A stretch of 13,862 nucleotides of DNA from Clostridia bacterium. GTDB taxonomy: Bacteria; Bacillota; Clostridia; Oscillospirales; CAG-272. Location: NCBI GenBank assembly GCA_017407375.1, contig JAFQWT010000186.1:1-13862 (forward strand). The letters run 5' to 3'. The notes under the pieces are model-generated. The model did not search any database, was not told the origin of the DNA, and saw only the letters and a list, made by a program, of their open reading frames with translations. Made by a program: the position numbers and the translations under genes. This document shows, one piece after another, positions 1-8,688 of this stretch (the stretch's first letter is position 1; each line of letters starts with the position of its first letter).

Positions 1-1959
<1,959 letters not shown>

Positions 1960-1984
1960 AACATTCTCCCTTATGATGAAATAC

Positions 1985-2008
1985 TTTACTATTATATAAT
2001 ATAGTAAA
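1985..2008. promoter_or_regulatory. Inverted repeat over the glnN -10 region, possible operator
   Basis: Arms TTTACTAT (1985-1992) and ATAGTAAA (2001-2008) are exact reverse complements around an 8-bp AT-only centre. The element covers all candidate -10 hexamers of glnN, so a protein bound here would block transcription. It does not match the GlnR consensus (TGTNAN7TNACA) known from Bacillus. It could simply be a chance palindrome in AT-rich promoter DNA. Confidence 0.45.
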
Positions 2009-2025
2009 ACCCCCGTTCTTGTCAA
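1996..2025 (-). promoter_or_regulatory. glnN promoter
   Basis: On the minus strand there is a perfect -35 TTGACA (2020-2025) followed by an AT-rich -10 region. TATTAT (1996-2001) lies 18 bp downstream and TATATT (1998-2003) lies 16 bp downstream; a perfect TATAAT (1991-1996) is also present but at 23 bp spacing. Which hexamer is used cannot be decided from sequence alone. It lies 37 bp or more upstream of the glnN start, consistent with a short leader. Confidence 0.75.
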
Positions 2026-2063
2026 GGGATTTCCGCGAAAAGGGCGGTTTTCGAGCAAATCCA

Positions 2064-2092
2064 TTGACAAAGAGGGCGAAGTCATTTATAAT
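2064..2092 (+). promoter_or_regulatory. Consensus sigma-A promoter of the exonuclease gene
   Basis: Perfect TTGACA (2064-2069), 17-bp spacer and perfect TATAAT (2087-2092). It sits 30 bp before the ATG at 2122. Because transcription should begin near 2098-2100, the in-frame ATG at 2095 would lie upstream of the RNA start, which supports the downstream start codon. Confidence 0.88.
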
Positions 2093-2121
2093 AGATGGGT
2101 AGAACTTTGAAAGGGACTGTT

Positions 2122-3105
2122 ATGAATTACATTACGCTGGACCTGGAATGGAACCAGGCCTATCTGCAGCAGGCGCTCTCGGTGCAAAAGCGCATCGGCG
2201 CCCACCTGCATGGCGAGGTGATACAGATCGGCGCTGTCAAGCTGAACGAGGAGATGCAGATCATCGGTAGCTACAGCATGATCGTCAAGCCGCGCTTCTT
2301 TTGCAAGCTTCACCGCCATGTCCGTGACCTGACGGGCATCACACAAAGCATGATCGACCACGGCACCCCCCTGCCCGAGGCGGCCGAAAGCTTCCGCCGT
2401 TTTTGCGGTAAGGACTTTGTCCTCCTCACCTGGGGTCCCGATGACGTGCCGATGCTACGCGAGAATATGACCGCGCATAAGATCACCTCCGAGTGGCTGG
2501 ACTGCGATTACGATCTGCAGCGCATCTACAGCCGTCAGCGGGAGGGCGGCGCCCAAAAGCAGCGCTCTCTTGAGTTTGCCATGGAGGCGCTGGGCGTGGA
2601 GCAGACCCTCCCCGCGCACGATGCTCTCAACGACGCTTACTTTACCGCCCTTGTGGCCCAGCGCCTTGCCGTCGCGGAGGGGGTGCGTGACTACGGGGAG
2701 CGGGGGGAGCAGTACCTGCTTGACAAGACCTATGGCGACGCCGATATCGGTGAGCGCGGCTACGAGGGGGTCGAGGAGATCCTCGCCTCGCCCGAGGCAC
2801 GCCAGGAGACCTGCCCCGTTTGCGGCGGGCCCTTGGCCACGGTGGACAAGGTGCTCCACGGCCGCGGCCACCGCTACCGTACGCTGTGCCACTGCAAGAC
2901 CTGCGGGGACCTTTTCTTAACGCTTAAGGTGTTCCCGAACCATGACGGTACCCACCGCCTGCGCAAAATGCTCACGGTGGCCGACCCCGCCGAGTGCGAG
3001 GTCTACCGCAAAAAGCTGGAGGACGCCGCCGCCAAGCGCCGCCGCCGTCCGCGCCGCCGCCGCCGTTCCTCGGCAGGGAAGGAAGCTCCCGCCACGGCCG
3101 AATAA
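2122..3105 (+). CDS. DEDDh 3'-5' exonuclease with C-terminal zinc ribbon
   Basis: A 327-residue protein with a DnaQ/KapD-like RNase T-superfamily fold. The DEDDh acidic residues are visible: D7 and E9 in ITLDLEWNQ (ExoI), the aspartates 107-108 in LTWGPDDVP (ExoII), and H166 with D171 in AHDALNDAYF (ExoIII). These indicate two-metal hydrolysis of DNA or RNA from the 3' end. After the exonuclease domain (about 1-185) comes a linker, then a Cys cluster C231-x2-C234 and C256-x-C258-x2-C261 that should bind zinc, and finally a very basic tail rich in Arg (about 306-315). Both C-terminal parts suggest extra nucleic-acid or ribosome contact. Start chosen at 2122: AAAGGG lies just upstream, whereas the in-frame ATG at 2095 touches the -10. 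Substrate is unknown. The exonuclease class is secure. Confidence 0.88.
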   Translation: MNYITLDLEWNQAYLQQALSVQKRIGAHLHGEVIQIGAVKLNEEMQIIGSYSMIVKPRFFCKLHRHVRDLTGITQSMIDHGTPLPEAAESFRRFCGKDFVLLTWGPDDVPMLRENMTAHKITSEWLDCDYDLQRIYSRQREGGAQKQRSLEFAMEALGVEQTLPAHDALNDAYFTALVAQRLAVAEGVRDYGERGEQYLLDKTYGDADIGERGYEGVEEILASPEARQETCPVCGGPLATVDKVLHGRGHRYRTLCHCKTCGDLFLTLKVFPNHDGTHRLRKMLTVADPAECEVYRKKLEDAAAKRRRRPRRRRRSSAGKEAPATAE

Positions 3106-3108
3106 GCG

Positions 3109-3133
3109 AGGCCCTTCCCCAATGGAAGGGCCT
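3109..3133 (+). terminator. Hairpin between exonuclease gene and rimI, weak terminator or attenuator
   Basis: Arms AGGCCCTTCC (3109-3118) and GGAAGGGCCT (3124-3133) are perfect complements around a 5-nt loop. It begins 3 nt after the exonuclease stop. The downstream tract is only TCCTTGT, not a clean T-run, so termination may be partial, letting rimI be read from the same promoter. No separate promoter for rimI is evident in the short gap. Confidence 0.6.
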
Positions 3134-3169
3134 TCCTTGTAAACAAAACCTGACAAAAAGGAGACAGCC

Positions 3170-3616
3170 ATGCCGACAACGATCCGCCCCGCCACCGCGG
3201 GGGACGTGCCCATCCTTTCCGCCATGGAGGCCGCCACCTTCTCCGAGCCGTGGAGCGAGGCGGCCGTTGCCGCTCACCTTGCGGGGGAGCACCACTTTGC
3301 CGCCGTGGCCCTTACCGAGGCGGGGGAGGTCGCGGGCTATCTTTTCGGCCTTGTCCTTTCGGGAGAGGCCGAGCTTTTGCGGGTGGCGGTCCTGCCCGCC
3401 CACCGTCACCGCGGCATTGGCTTCCACCTTGTCGATGCCTTTCTCCTTCACCTTGCGGGGCAGGACGTCCGCACCTGCTTCCTTGAGGTGCGGGAGAGCA
3501 ATTCTGCCGCCATCGGACTCTATGAGGAGCACGGCTTTACGGCCGTGGGGCGCCGCAAGGCCTATTACCGCAAGCCCACCGAGGACGCCATCGTTATGCG
3601 GTATGAGCGCAAATAA
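3170..3616 (+). CDS. rimI: Ribosomal protein bS18-alanine N-acetyltransferase
   Basis: A GNAT-fold acetyltransferase of 148 residues, the usual RimI length, which in studied bacteria acetylates the N-terminal alanine of ribosomal protein S18 using acetyl-CoA. The acetyl-CoA pyrophosphate-binding loop is seen in LRVAVLPAHRHRGIG (70-84). The segment FLEVRESNSAAIGLYEEHGF (104-123) carries the Glu (E106) and Tyr (Y118) expected for catalysis in RimI. Start at ATG 3170 with AAAAAGGAG 6-14 nt upstream. It lies alone here, without the tsaB/tsaD/tsaE genes that often accompany rimI in Bacillota. Another GNAT protein acetyltransferase is possible, but the ESNSxAxxLYxxxGF pattern fits RimI well. Confidence 0.85.
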   Translation: MPTTIRPATAGDVPILSAMEAATFSEPWSEAAVAAHLAGEHHFAAVALTEAGEVAGYLFGLVLSGEAELLRVAVLPAHRHRGIGFHLVDAFLLHLAGQDVRTCFLEVRESNSAAIGLYEEHGFTAVGRRKAYYRKPTEDAIVMRYERK

Positions 3617-3627
3617 CGCTCTCCCTC

Positions 3628-3656
3628 TTGAAAAACTCGCGCGCGTGTGATATAAT
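3628..3656 (+). promoter_or_regulatory. Promoter of the sugar dehydratase-pncB operon
   Basis: TTGAAA (3628-3633), 17-bp spacer and perfect TATAAT (3651-3656). It starts 12 bp after the rimI stop and lies 61 bp before the ATG at 3717. The leader contains a small TGAGG...CCTCA inverted repeat (3673-3686) that may form a weak hairpin. Confidence 0.85.
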
Positions 3657-3716
3657 AATCATTGATCATAAATGAGGTGGCCCTCACGGTCACCATGGGA
3701 AGGAGACCCCACTGCC

Positions 3717-5579
3717 ATGAGTTCCATCGCCCATGCTCTCAGCTCCAAGCGCCTGCGCTTTTCCCTCATCGTGCTTTATGATGCCATTTGCCTCACCCTT
3801 GCCCTCTTTTTGGCATCGGTACTGCATTACCCGAACGGCCCCGCCTTTTTTGCGGGATTTTTTACGACCGATCCCTGGTTTCTTGTCTATAACCTCGCGC
3901 TGCTCTTCATGATCTTTTTTGCCCTCCGCCTTCAGACCGTTTCGCTCTCGGCGTTTGGCATTCTGGAGTCGCTCCGTCTCTCGGCGGGCGTGCTGGTTCT
4001 TCTGCTGCTTGACGTTCTCTACGTCCTCCTCGTTCCCTCGGCCCTGGCTGACTGGCGCTTTTCGGTGCTTCTTGCGGGCTTCCTCCTCGTGCTGACGGGA
4101 GCGGGCCGCATCAGCAAGCGCTTTGTCCGCCTTGTCCGCCACGCGCTCCTTGTCCGCTCCTCGCGCGGGGACCGCGTCCTCATCGTTGGTGCGGGAGACG
4201 CGGGCACCATGCTCCTGCGGGAGATGCAGACCTCCAAAAACATCGCCCTTCATCCCGTACTTTTTGTGGATGACAACAAAACCTTACACAATACCTACGT
4301 GGGCGGCGTGCGTGTGGCAGGCACCACGGAGGAGATCCCCGCCCTTGTTGAGCGTTACGGCATCACAAGGATCATCATTGCCATTCCCTCGGCCAAAAAG
4401 TCGACCGTCAAGCGCATTCACGACATCTGCCTTACCACCCGTTGTAAGGTCGAGATCCTCCCGGGCATCTACCAGTTCGTCAACGGGCAGGTCTCGGTCG
4501 CGGCCCTCCGTGAGATCGACGTGCAGGACCTTCTCGGGCGGGAGTCGACCCCCACGGACCTGGATGCGATCATGGGCTACATTCAGGGGCGCACCGTCCT
4601 TGTGACGGGCGGCGGCGGCTCGATCGGCTCGGAGCTTTGCCGTCAGATCGCCACGCACGGCCCGCGCCGCCTCATCATTCTCGATATCTATGAGAACAAC
4701 GCCTACGATATTGAGCAGGAGCTGCGCCGTAAGCTCCCGGAGCTTGACCTTGTCACCCTCATCGCCAGTGTGCGGGATGCCGCCAAGATCGACCGTATCT
4801 TTGCCGAGTATCGGCCCGAGATCGTCTTTCACGCCGCGGCGCACAAGCACGTGCCCCTGATGGAGACCTCCCCCTCCGAGGCGGTCAAGAACAACGTGTT
4901 CGGTACGCGCAACGTCGTCACGGCCGCCGATAAATACGGTGTTTTGCGCTTTGTGATGATCTCGACCGACAAGGCGGTCAACCCCACCAACGTCATGGGC
5001 GCCACCAAGCGCATCTGCGAGATGATCGTGCAGACGGCGGCGCGCCACTCAAAAACCGAGTTTGCCGCCGTGCGCTTTGGCAACGTCCTTGGCTCCAACG
5101 GCTCGGTCATCCCCCTCTTCCGCCGCCAGATCGCGGAGGGCGGCCCCGTGACGCTCACGCACAAGGATATCATCCGCTACTTCATGACGATCCCCGAGGC
5201 CGTCTCGCTCGTGCTTCAGGCGGGCGCCTACGCCAAGGGGGGCGAGATCTTCGTCCTCGATATGGGTGAGCCCGTCCGCATCTACGACCTGGCCTGCAAC
5301 CTCATCCGTCTTTCGGGCTTTGAGCCGGGCAGCGACATTGAGATCCGCGTGACCGGCCTCCGCCCCGGCGAAAAGCTGTACGAGGAGCGCCTGATGGCCG
5401 AGGAGGGCATGGCCAAGACCGCCAACGACCAGATCTCGATCGGCCGCCCCCTCGATATAGACGAGGAAAAGCTGTCGTCGACCCTTGAGCGGCTGGCTGC
5501 CGCCGCCGCCGAGGACTCGCCCGAGCTGCGCTCGCTCGTCCGTGAGCTGGTCCCCACCTACCGTTATACCGAAAACTAA
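3717..5579 (+). CDS. Membrane-anchored UDP-sugar 4,6-dehydratase/epimerase (FlaA1/CapD/PglF-like)
   Basis: A 620-residue polysaccharide-biosynthesis protein. The N-terminus has about four hydrophobic helices (roughly 14-36, 54-72, 86-107, 113-130), followed by a first Rossmann-like domain with VGAGDAG (157-163) and a second, catalytic extended-SDR domain beginning VTGGGGSIGSE (296-306). The catalytic segment is STDKAVNPTNVMGATK (416-431), with Met at 427 where classical SDRs have Tyr and Lys at 431. This Tyr-to-Met change is normal in the membrane-bound WbpM/PglF group, which make UDP-4-keto-6-deoxy sugars for glycans. The ATG at 3717 is preferred over the in-frame 3672 because AAGGAG (3700-3705) precedes it. 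The gene stands apart from any glycosyltransferase cluster. pncB follows after 17 bp, likely in one transcript. Exact product sugar cannot be told. Confidence 0.9.
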   Translation: MSSIAHALSSKRLRFSLIVLYDAICLTLALFLASVLHYPNGPAFFAGFFTTDPWFLVYNLALLFMIFFALRLQTVSLSAFGILESLRLSAGVLVLLLLDVLYVLLVPSALADWRFSVLLAGFLLVLTGAGRISKRFVRLVRHALLVRSSRGDRVLIVGAGDAGTMLLREMQTSKNIALHPVLFVDDNKTLHNTYVGGVRVAGTTEEIPALVERYGITRIIIAIPSAKKSTVKRIHDICLTTRCKVEILPGIYQFVNGQVSVAALREIDVQDLLGRESTPTDLDAIMGYIQGRTVLVTGGGGSIGSELCRQIATHGPRRLIILDIYENNAYDIEQELRRKLPELDLVTLIASVRDAAKIDRIFAEYRPEIVFHAAAHKHVPLMETSPSEAVKNNVFGTRNVVTAADKYGVLRFVMISTDKAVNPTNVMGATKRICEMIVQTAARHSKTEFAAVRFGNVLGSNGSVIPLFRRQIAEGGPVTLTHKDIIRYFMTIPEAVSLVLQAGAYAKGGEIFVLDMGEPVRIYDLACNLIRLSGFEPGSDIEIRVTGLRPGEKLYEERLMAEEGMAKTANDQISIGRPLDIDEEKLSSTLERLAAAAAEDSPELRSLVRELVPTYRYTEN

Positions 5580-5596
5580 GCATAAAAGAGGGTCCT

Positions 5597-7027
5597 ATGA
5601 ACAAGAAGCAAAATAACACCATGCTCTGCGATTTCTATGAGCTGACCATGGCCAACGGCTATTTTGAGCTGGGCAAGGGGCAGGAGATCGCGTATTTTGA
5701 CGTTTTCTTCCGCCAGATCCCCGACGGTGGCGGCTTTGCCATCGCCGCGGGCCTTGAGCAGGTCATCTCCTACATCAAGGAGCTGGAATTTACCGAGGAG
5801 GACATCGCATTTCTGCGCGGAAAGGGCTGCTTTTCCGAGGGCTTTCTCGACTACCTCGCGCACTTCCGCTTCACGGGGGATATTTACGCCGTGCCCGAGG
5901 GCACGCCCATCTTCCCGAACGAGCCGATCCTCACGGTGCGCGCCCCCGCCATGGAGGCGCAGTTCATTGAGACCTATATCCTCTTAGCGCTCAACCACCA
6001 GTCGCTCATCGCCACCAAGGCCAACCGCATCGTCCGCGCGGCGGACGGGCGCGCCGTGGCTGAGTTCGGCTCCCGCCGTGCGCAGGGGGCGGACGGTGCC
6101 TCGCTCGGTGCCCGTGCGGCCTTCATCGGCGGCTGCTCCTCCACCGCCTGCACGATCAGTGACCGCGATTACGGCATTCCCGCCACAGGTACCATGGCCC
6201 ACTCCTGGGTGCAGATGTTTGACACCGAGTATGAGGCCTTCCTTGCCTACTGCAAGCTCTACCCGACGAACGCCACCCTGCTTGTCGATACCTACAACGT
6301 CCTTGGCTCGGGCGTGCCGAACGCCATCCGCGCCTTCCGCGAGTGCGGCATCACCAAGTGTGGCATCCGCCTCGACTCGGGCGATATTGCCTATCTCACC
6401 AAAAAGGCGCGTAAGATGCTGGACGAGGCGGGGCTTACCGAGTGCCGCATCGTCGTCTCCAATTCGCTTGACGAGAACATCATCCGCGACATTATCGCGC
6501 AAGGAGCGCGGATTGATGCCTTTGGCGTCGGTGAGCGCCTCATCACCGCCAAGAGCGACCCCGTCTTTGGCGGCGTTTACAAGCTGGCGGCCAAGGAGGT
6601 GGACGGCAAGATCGTGCCGAAGATCAAGATCAGCGAGAACGCAGGCAAGATCACCAACCCCCACTTCAAGACCGTCTACCGCGTCTTTGACAAAAACGGC
6701 ATGGCCACCGCCGACCTTCTCACGGTCTACGATGAGGTCATCGACACCGCAAAGCCCCTTGAGCTCTTCGATCCCGAGGAGACCTGGAAGCGCAAGACCG
6801 TCACCGAGTACACCCTCCGCCCCCTTCTCGTTCCGATCTTCCGTGACGGTGTCCAGGTCTACACCTCCCCCTCGGTCGCCGACATCCGCGCCTACTGCCA
6901 GAAGGAGGTCGCCACCCTCTGGGAGGAGGTCCGCCGCTTTGAAAATCCCCACCGCTACTACGTTGACCTTTCGCAAAAGCTTTGGGGGATCAAGCGTGAG
7001 CTTCTCGAAAAGCGCGGAGAGCGGTAA
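5597..7027 (+). CDS. pncB: Nicotinate phosphoribosyltransferase
   Basis: Converts nicotinate plus PRPP to nicotinate mononucleotide with ATP hydrolysis, the entry step of the Preiss-Handler NAD salvage route, in the cytoplasm. The protein is 476 residues, typical for the family. Visible features are the N-terminal LCDFYELTMANGYF (10-23), the substrate-site FGSRRAQGADG (157-167), TGTMAHSWVQ (197-206) whose His202 matches the histidine phosphorylated during turnover, and IRLDSGDIAYL for PRPP/phosphate contacts. Start at ATG 5597 with AAAGAGGG upstream; only 17 bp separate it from the preceding dehydratase gene, so the two are probably cotranscribed. A strong terminator follows 15 bp after the stop. 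Confidence 0.96.
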   Translation: MNKKQNNTMLCDFYELTMANGYFELGKGQEIAYFDVFFRQIPDGGGFAIAAGLEQVISYIKELEFTEEDIAFLRGKGCFSEGFLDYLAHFRFTGDIYAVPEGTPIFPNEPILTVRAPAMEAQFIETYILLALNHQSLIATKANRIVRAADGRAVAEFGSRRAQGADGASLGARAAFIGGCSSTACTISDRDYGIPATGTMAHSWVQMFDTEYEAFLAYCKLYPTNATLLVDTYNVLGSGVPNAIRAFRECGITKCGIRLDSGDIAYLTKKARKMLDEAGLTECRIVVSNSLDENIIRDIIAQGARIDAFGVGERLITAKSDPVFGGVYKLAAKEVDGKIVPKIKISENAGKITNPHFKTVYRVFDKNGMATADLLTVYDEVIDTAKPLELFDPEETWKRKTVTEYTLRPLLVPIFRDGVQVYTSPSVADIRAYCQKEVATLWEEVRRFENPHRYYVDLSQKLWGIKRELLEKRGER

Positions 7028-7042
7028 ATTCGGGCATAAACC

Positions 7043-7076
7043 GCAAAAAGAGCAACCCTTGGGTTGCTCTTTTTGC
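7043..7076 (+). terminator. Intrinsic terminator after pncB
   Basis: Perfect 16-bp arms (7043-7058 and 7061-7076) contain the core GAGCAACCC/GGGTTGCTC, with an A-run on the left and TTTTT on the right. The stem is near-symmetric and could also act on minus-strand transcripts. Confidence 0.93.
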
Positions 7077-7079
7077 TTT

Positions 7080-7145
7080 GCCGTTCACGGCCCTTGACGT
7101 ACGTAAGTACGCCTGCGGGTCGTGAGCAGCAATTTCTGCTCCGAA
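7080..7145 (+). repeat. Diverged copy (A) of an intergenic hairpin repeat family
   Basis: This 66-nt stretch aligns with the 80-bp tandem repeat at 11757-11823 with a single 1-nt gap; the first 23 nt match at 15 positions and both share GACGTAC-N4-GTACGCCT and TTCTGC. Foldable elements are CGTAC/GTACG closing a GTAA loop (7098-7111), a lower 11-bp stem with two or three G-U pairs (7083-7093 with 7117-7127), and a second hairpin GAGCAG/CTGCTC (7124-7141) overlapping the lower stem. GGGCATAA, which opens the tandem copies, also occurs at 7032-7039, just before the pncB terminator. No convincing protein is encoded. Function unknown. Confidence 0.65.
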
Positions 7146-7175
7146 TTTCCTCGCTCTCACTTCGGCCTTTGCCGC

Positions 7176-7215
7176 GCATAAAAAAAGCAAGCACGTGTGC
7201 TTGCTTTTTTTATGC
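7176..7215. terminator. Bidirectional terminator between pncB and holA
   Basis: Exact 19-bp arms (7176-7194 and 7197-7215) with core GCAAGCAC/GTGCTTGC, seven A on the left and seven T on the right, and a 2-nt centre. It serves the minus-strand holA operon and can also stop plus-strand read-through. The holA stop codon (TAA, 7210-7212) is inside one arm, so the stem begins to form as the last codon is transcribed. Confidence 0.92.
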
Positions 7216-8235
7216 CTCCTCGGCGATCAGGCGCTCAAGACCCGAGAAATCGGCAGTGCCGAGCTTGGAGGAAAGGTCAAGGCGGCGGCATTTCTCCAGC
7301 GTGGCGCCAAGGGCGGCGGCGGACTTCTTCTGGGTGGCGCGTAGGTAGAGCGTCACCTTGTATTCGTGCAGGCCCGTTTTCTCGCGGATGGCGGCGGGGG
7401 ATAACCCCTCCTCACGCAGGAGGGCGACGGCATACAGGTCGCAAAAGAGGCGGAACACCGAGCCAAAGACGATGGCGGGGTCGATGCGGCGGTTCTTCAT
7501 ATCGCGCAGGTTCTCAAACGCCGTGGCGGTGTTGCCCGCCAGGATGGCGTTGCCAAGGCCAAAGGCATCGGCCTCAAAGGTCGCCGCGGTGACGTAGGTG
7601 ACGTCCGCCACCGAAAGCTCGCTCCTCCCCTTGGCGTGGGCGTAAGCGGTCAGCTTTTCCAGCTCCCCGGCCAAAACGTCCATCGAGTGGCCGCACCGCT
7701 CCAGCATCGCGCGCCCGACCTCGGCTCCCGCCGTGATCCCCTCGTGCGAGAGGTGACGCCCGATCCAGCCAAGGAGCTGGGTGTCGGTCGACCGCGGGAA
7801 GGAGACAACGTCGATCGCCCGTGTGACGTCCTGGTAGCGGCGTGAGGGCTTTTTGGGGTTTTGCCCCGGGGTGAGGCGCTCGGCCTCGGCGTAGAAGACC
7901 ACGGTCACGCCCTCGTAGGACTCACGCTCGGCGCAGAATTCGGTAAAGCGCGCAAGCTCCTGCGCCTTCATTTTTTCAAAATCGCAAAGGTGCCATTCGA
8001 TAAGCTTGGTCTCGGCAAACATCGGGGGGGATTTTACGGCATCCTCCAGCTTCCCAAGGTCAAGGGCCTCGCCCTCAAAGCGCAGGTGGTTAAAGGCGGC
8101 CAGCGCCGCATCGGGCACCAGGGCCTTGCGGATCTCGCCGAGATAATGGCGCTTCAGGTATTCCTCCTCGCCCGCAAGAATGAGCCACGGCACGCGCCCC
8201 GCACGGAGGGCGGCCTTCAATTCGTCAACCGTCAT
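7210..8235 (-). CDS. holA: DNA polymerase III subunit delta
   Basis: The delta subunit of the clamp loader, which opens the beta sliding clamp during replication. At 341 residues it has normal family length. It shows the N-terminal AAA-like start LILAGEEEYLKRHYL (about 18-32), a region corresponding to the clamp-opening part SPPMFAETKLIEW, and the alpha-helical C-terminal collar domain with FGLGNAILAGNTATAFENL and ending in the LDLSSKLGTADFSGLERLI helix. Start ATG 8235 has AAAGGAG upstream inside the previous gene. Its ATG overlaps the DUF1934 stop by four bases (ATGA, 8232-8235), so translation is probably coupled. It is the last gene of the minus-strand operon. Confidence 0.93.
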   Translation of the reverse strand: MTVDELKAALRAGRVPWLILAGEEEYLKRHYLGEIRKALVPDAALAAFNHLRFEGEALDLGKLEDAVKSPPMFAETKLIEWHLCDFEKMKAQELARFTEFCAERESYEGVTVVFYAEAERLTPGQNPKKPSRRYQDVTRAIDVVSFPRSTDTQLLGWIGRHLSHEGITAGAEVGRAMLERCGHSMDVLAGELEKLTAYAHAKGRSELSVADVTYVTAATFEADAFGLGNAILAGNTATAFENLRDMKNRRIDPAIVFGSVFRLFCDLYAVALLREEGLSPAAIREKTGLHEYKVTLYLRATQKKSAAALGATLEKCRRLDLSSKLGTADFSGLERLIAEEA

Positions 8236-8639
8236 GCAGGGCTCCTTTCCGCAAGGCGCAAGGAAAGCGTCAGCCGCCGCTCCTCGCCGCCCAGCGTCAG
8301 GCAGTAGGTGCAGTCCACCGCGGGCAGGGGCGCGGGCAGGCGCGTGAGCGCCTCGGTCACGATCCTCGCATCAAACGCCATACCGCCAAGGCGGTAGAGC
8401 GTGGTGCAGGGCGCCCCCACGGCGTAGGTCACCGTAAAGTCCACCGCCCCCCGCCGCGTGACCGTCATGGCCGCGGGAGAGAGGACGATGAGCGTGGAGG
8501 TGCGGCCCCCGTCCTCCTTTTCGGTATAGGAGACCCTCACCTCGTCCCCCGTCACGCGCAAAAGGCCGTCGTACGAGAGGGACACGGTGTCCTCCCCCGC
8601 GGCGGCCGTGGTGACGGTAACGGTGACGGGCTTTAGCAT
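8232..8639 (-). CDS. DUF1934 (YwiB-like) beta-barrel protein
   Basis: A 135-residue protein of the DUF1934/YwiB family, small calycin-like beta-barrels found mostly in Bacillota and of unknown function. The family pattern is visible: alternating beta-strand segments, a central VSYTEKEDGGRTSTLIVL (about 38-55), a 'TVTRRGAVDFTVTY' strand and a late YRLGGMAFDARIVTEAL followed by VDCTYCLTLGGEERRLTLSL. The start at 8639 has AGGAG about 7 nt upstream; the open frame extends further upstream, but that part reads through mgsA-like sequence in another frame and is spurious. It overlaps holA by 4 bp. A terminator-like hairpin sits just ahead of it. Confidence 0.85.
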   Translation of the reverse strand: MLKPVTVTVTTAAAGEDTVSLSYDGLLRVTGDEVRVSYTEKEDGGRTSTLIVLSPAAMTVTRRGAVDFTVTYAVGAPCTTLYRLGGMAFDARIVTEALTRLPAPLPAVDCTYCLTLGGEERRLTLSLRLAERSPA

Positions 8640-8651
8640 AGCGTTCTCCTG

Positions 8652-8678
8652 AAAAGGGCGCGGGCCAAGCCCACGCCC
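8652..8678 (-). terminator. Terminator-like hairpin between the MgsA-like gene and DUF1934
   Basis: Read on the minus strand, GGGCGTGGGC pairs with GCCCGCGCCC (8669-8678 with 8656-8665) around a 3-nt loop with one G-U pair, then TTTTC (8651-8655). It ends only about 12 nt before the DUF1934 start codon, so it could attenuate expression of the downstream genes or control access to the ribosome binding site. The T-run is short, so termination would be partial. Confidence 0.55.
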
Positions 8679-8688
8679 CGTGTTGGTA

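Noticed and set aside
2095..2121. Upstream ATG for the exonuclease
   Set aside because: It lies two bases after the -10 hexamer, upstream of any plausible transcription start, whereas 2122 has a ribosome site.
5984..6976. 330-residue open frame on minus, antisense to pncB
   Set aside because: Shadow of pncB with Val/Asp/Gly-rich low-complexity sequence.
7080..7145. Coding repeat on the minus strand (peptides sharing D-x2-AY-x2-TS-x3-NG with the tandem copies)
   Set aside because: The 80-bp unit breaks frame between copies, and most differences are amino-acid changing; conserved base pairing explains the similarity better.
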